Source: DATACZ01 sp036258795
GTDB taxonomy: Bacteria > Actinomycetota > CADDZG01 > JAHWKV01
Assembly: GCA_036258795.1 (NCBI GenBank)
Contig: DATACZ010000027.1
Span: 1-35,411, forward strand
Direction of reading: 5' to 3'
DNA: 35,411 nucleotides
In this document: positions 35,308-35,411 of the stretch, one piece after another
Layout of the letters: every line of letters starts with the position of its first letter
How positions within the stretch are numbered: position 1 is the stretch's first letter
Translations under genes and position numbers: made by a program
Notes under the pieces: model-generated
Databases searched by the model: none
What the model was told of the DNA's origin: nothing
What the model saw: only the letters and a program-made list of their open reading frames with translations

Positions 35308-35411
35308 TCGGCGCTGCTGGCCCTTCCCGTCACGAGATCCGGATCGATGGCCATGCCCTGGCCGACCCCAACCCGGCTTAGCTCCTGGAAGCGCTTCTCC
35401 GCCGCGTCCCA
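35304..35411 (-). CDS. C-terminal fragment of an unidentified protein
   Basis: The last 35 codons of a minus-strand gene, cut by the right edge. It reads WDAAEKRFQELSRVGVGQG, then MAIDPDLVTGRASSAD, then TAG. It is not recognised. Coding is supported by an open frame to the edge, codon use like its neighbours and a stop that overlaps the ligA stop in the same CTAG arrangement seen at 7911-7914. Only the missing upstream part could identify it. Confidence 0.45.
   Translation of the reverse strand, partial: WDAAEKRFQELSRVGVGQGMAIDPDLVTGRASSAD

Noticed and set aside
1..35411. Mobile elements, phage genes or a defence island
   Set aside because: No transposase, integrase, terminal repeat, toxin-antitoxin or defence domain was seen, and composition is even. 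The window is largely core metabolism.

Overview
The window is about 60% GC, densely coded on both strands, and reads as a deep-branching or uncultured actinobacterium (Actinomycetota). The main evidence is gene order. The run rpmE – prfA – prmC – tsaC – wecA – atpI – atpBEFHAGDC – murA is the order known from Mycobacterium and relatives. Here it is interrupted by a DUF1385 membrane protein, a CBS-domain protein, rpiB and glyA. Supporting signs are a mycobacterial-type RpiB (Glu in place of Cys), frequent GTG and TTG starts, and several genes with a TANNNT -10 box 6-7 nt before the start codon, the usual layout of leaderless actinobacterial transcripts. I cannot name a genus.

Layout. Positions 1-5878 (minus strand) carry a branched-chain amino acid cluster transcribed ilvB-ilvN-ilvC-leuA-leuB, with leuB cut by the left edge. 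Two short leader peptides rich in Leu/Val codons precede ilvB and leuA, each abutting a hairpin, and the ilvB leader is followed by a textbook intrinsic terminator. ilvD is divergent (6211-7914). Positions 7911-10018 hold accessory genes: a PPOX-type flavin/F420 protein, a VOC protein, a 46-residue metallothionein and a DUF523-DUF1722 protein. sufS-sufU (minus) lies divergent to the rpmE-DUF1385-prfA-prmC-tsaC translation group (11884-15655). A CBS protein with a histone-like basic tail, rpiB, glyA (minus) and wecA follow.

Positions 19614-27300 are a complete F1Fo ATP synthase operon (atpZ-atpI-atpB-E-F-H-A-G-D-C). Its sigma-A-like promoter carries a perfect TGTGA-N6-TCACA CRP-family half-site pair over the predicted transcription start. 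Three subunits are unusual: subunit a has a polyproline N-terminus, alpha has a 97-residue acidic tail, and epsilon lacks the C-terminal helical domain. A 22-bp motif occurs three times between atpD and atpC. murA follows with its own promoter, then a probable lipoprotein and a small convergent membrane protein of unknown function. The right end holds an MBL-fold hydrolase, then a cysteine desulfurase-mnmA-ligA operon (tRNA thiolation and DNA ligation). The C-terminus of an unidentified convergent gene is cut by the right edge.

Translational coupling is a theme. Many neighbours overlap by four bases (ATGA, GTGA and five TTGA cases). Three genes (leuB, tsaC, the lipoprotein) have family- or signal-peptide-matching N-termini only if translation starts at CTG, ATA and ATT respectively. 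These may be real rare starts or sequence errors. I found no CRISPR array, insertion sequence, tRNA or rRNA gene. The only non-coding stretch over 300 bases is the ilvB-ilvD divergent region (5879-6210), described under its regulatory features.
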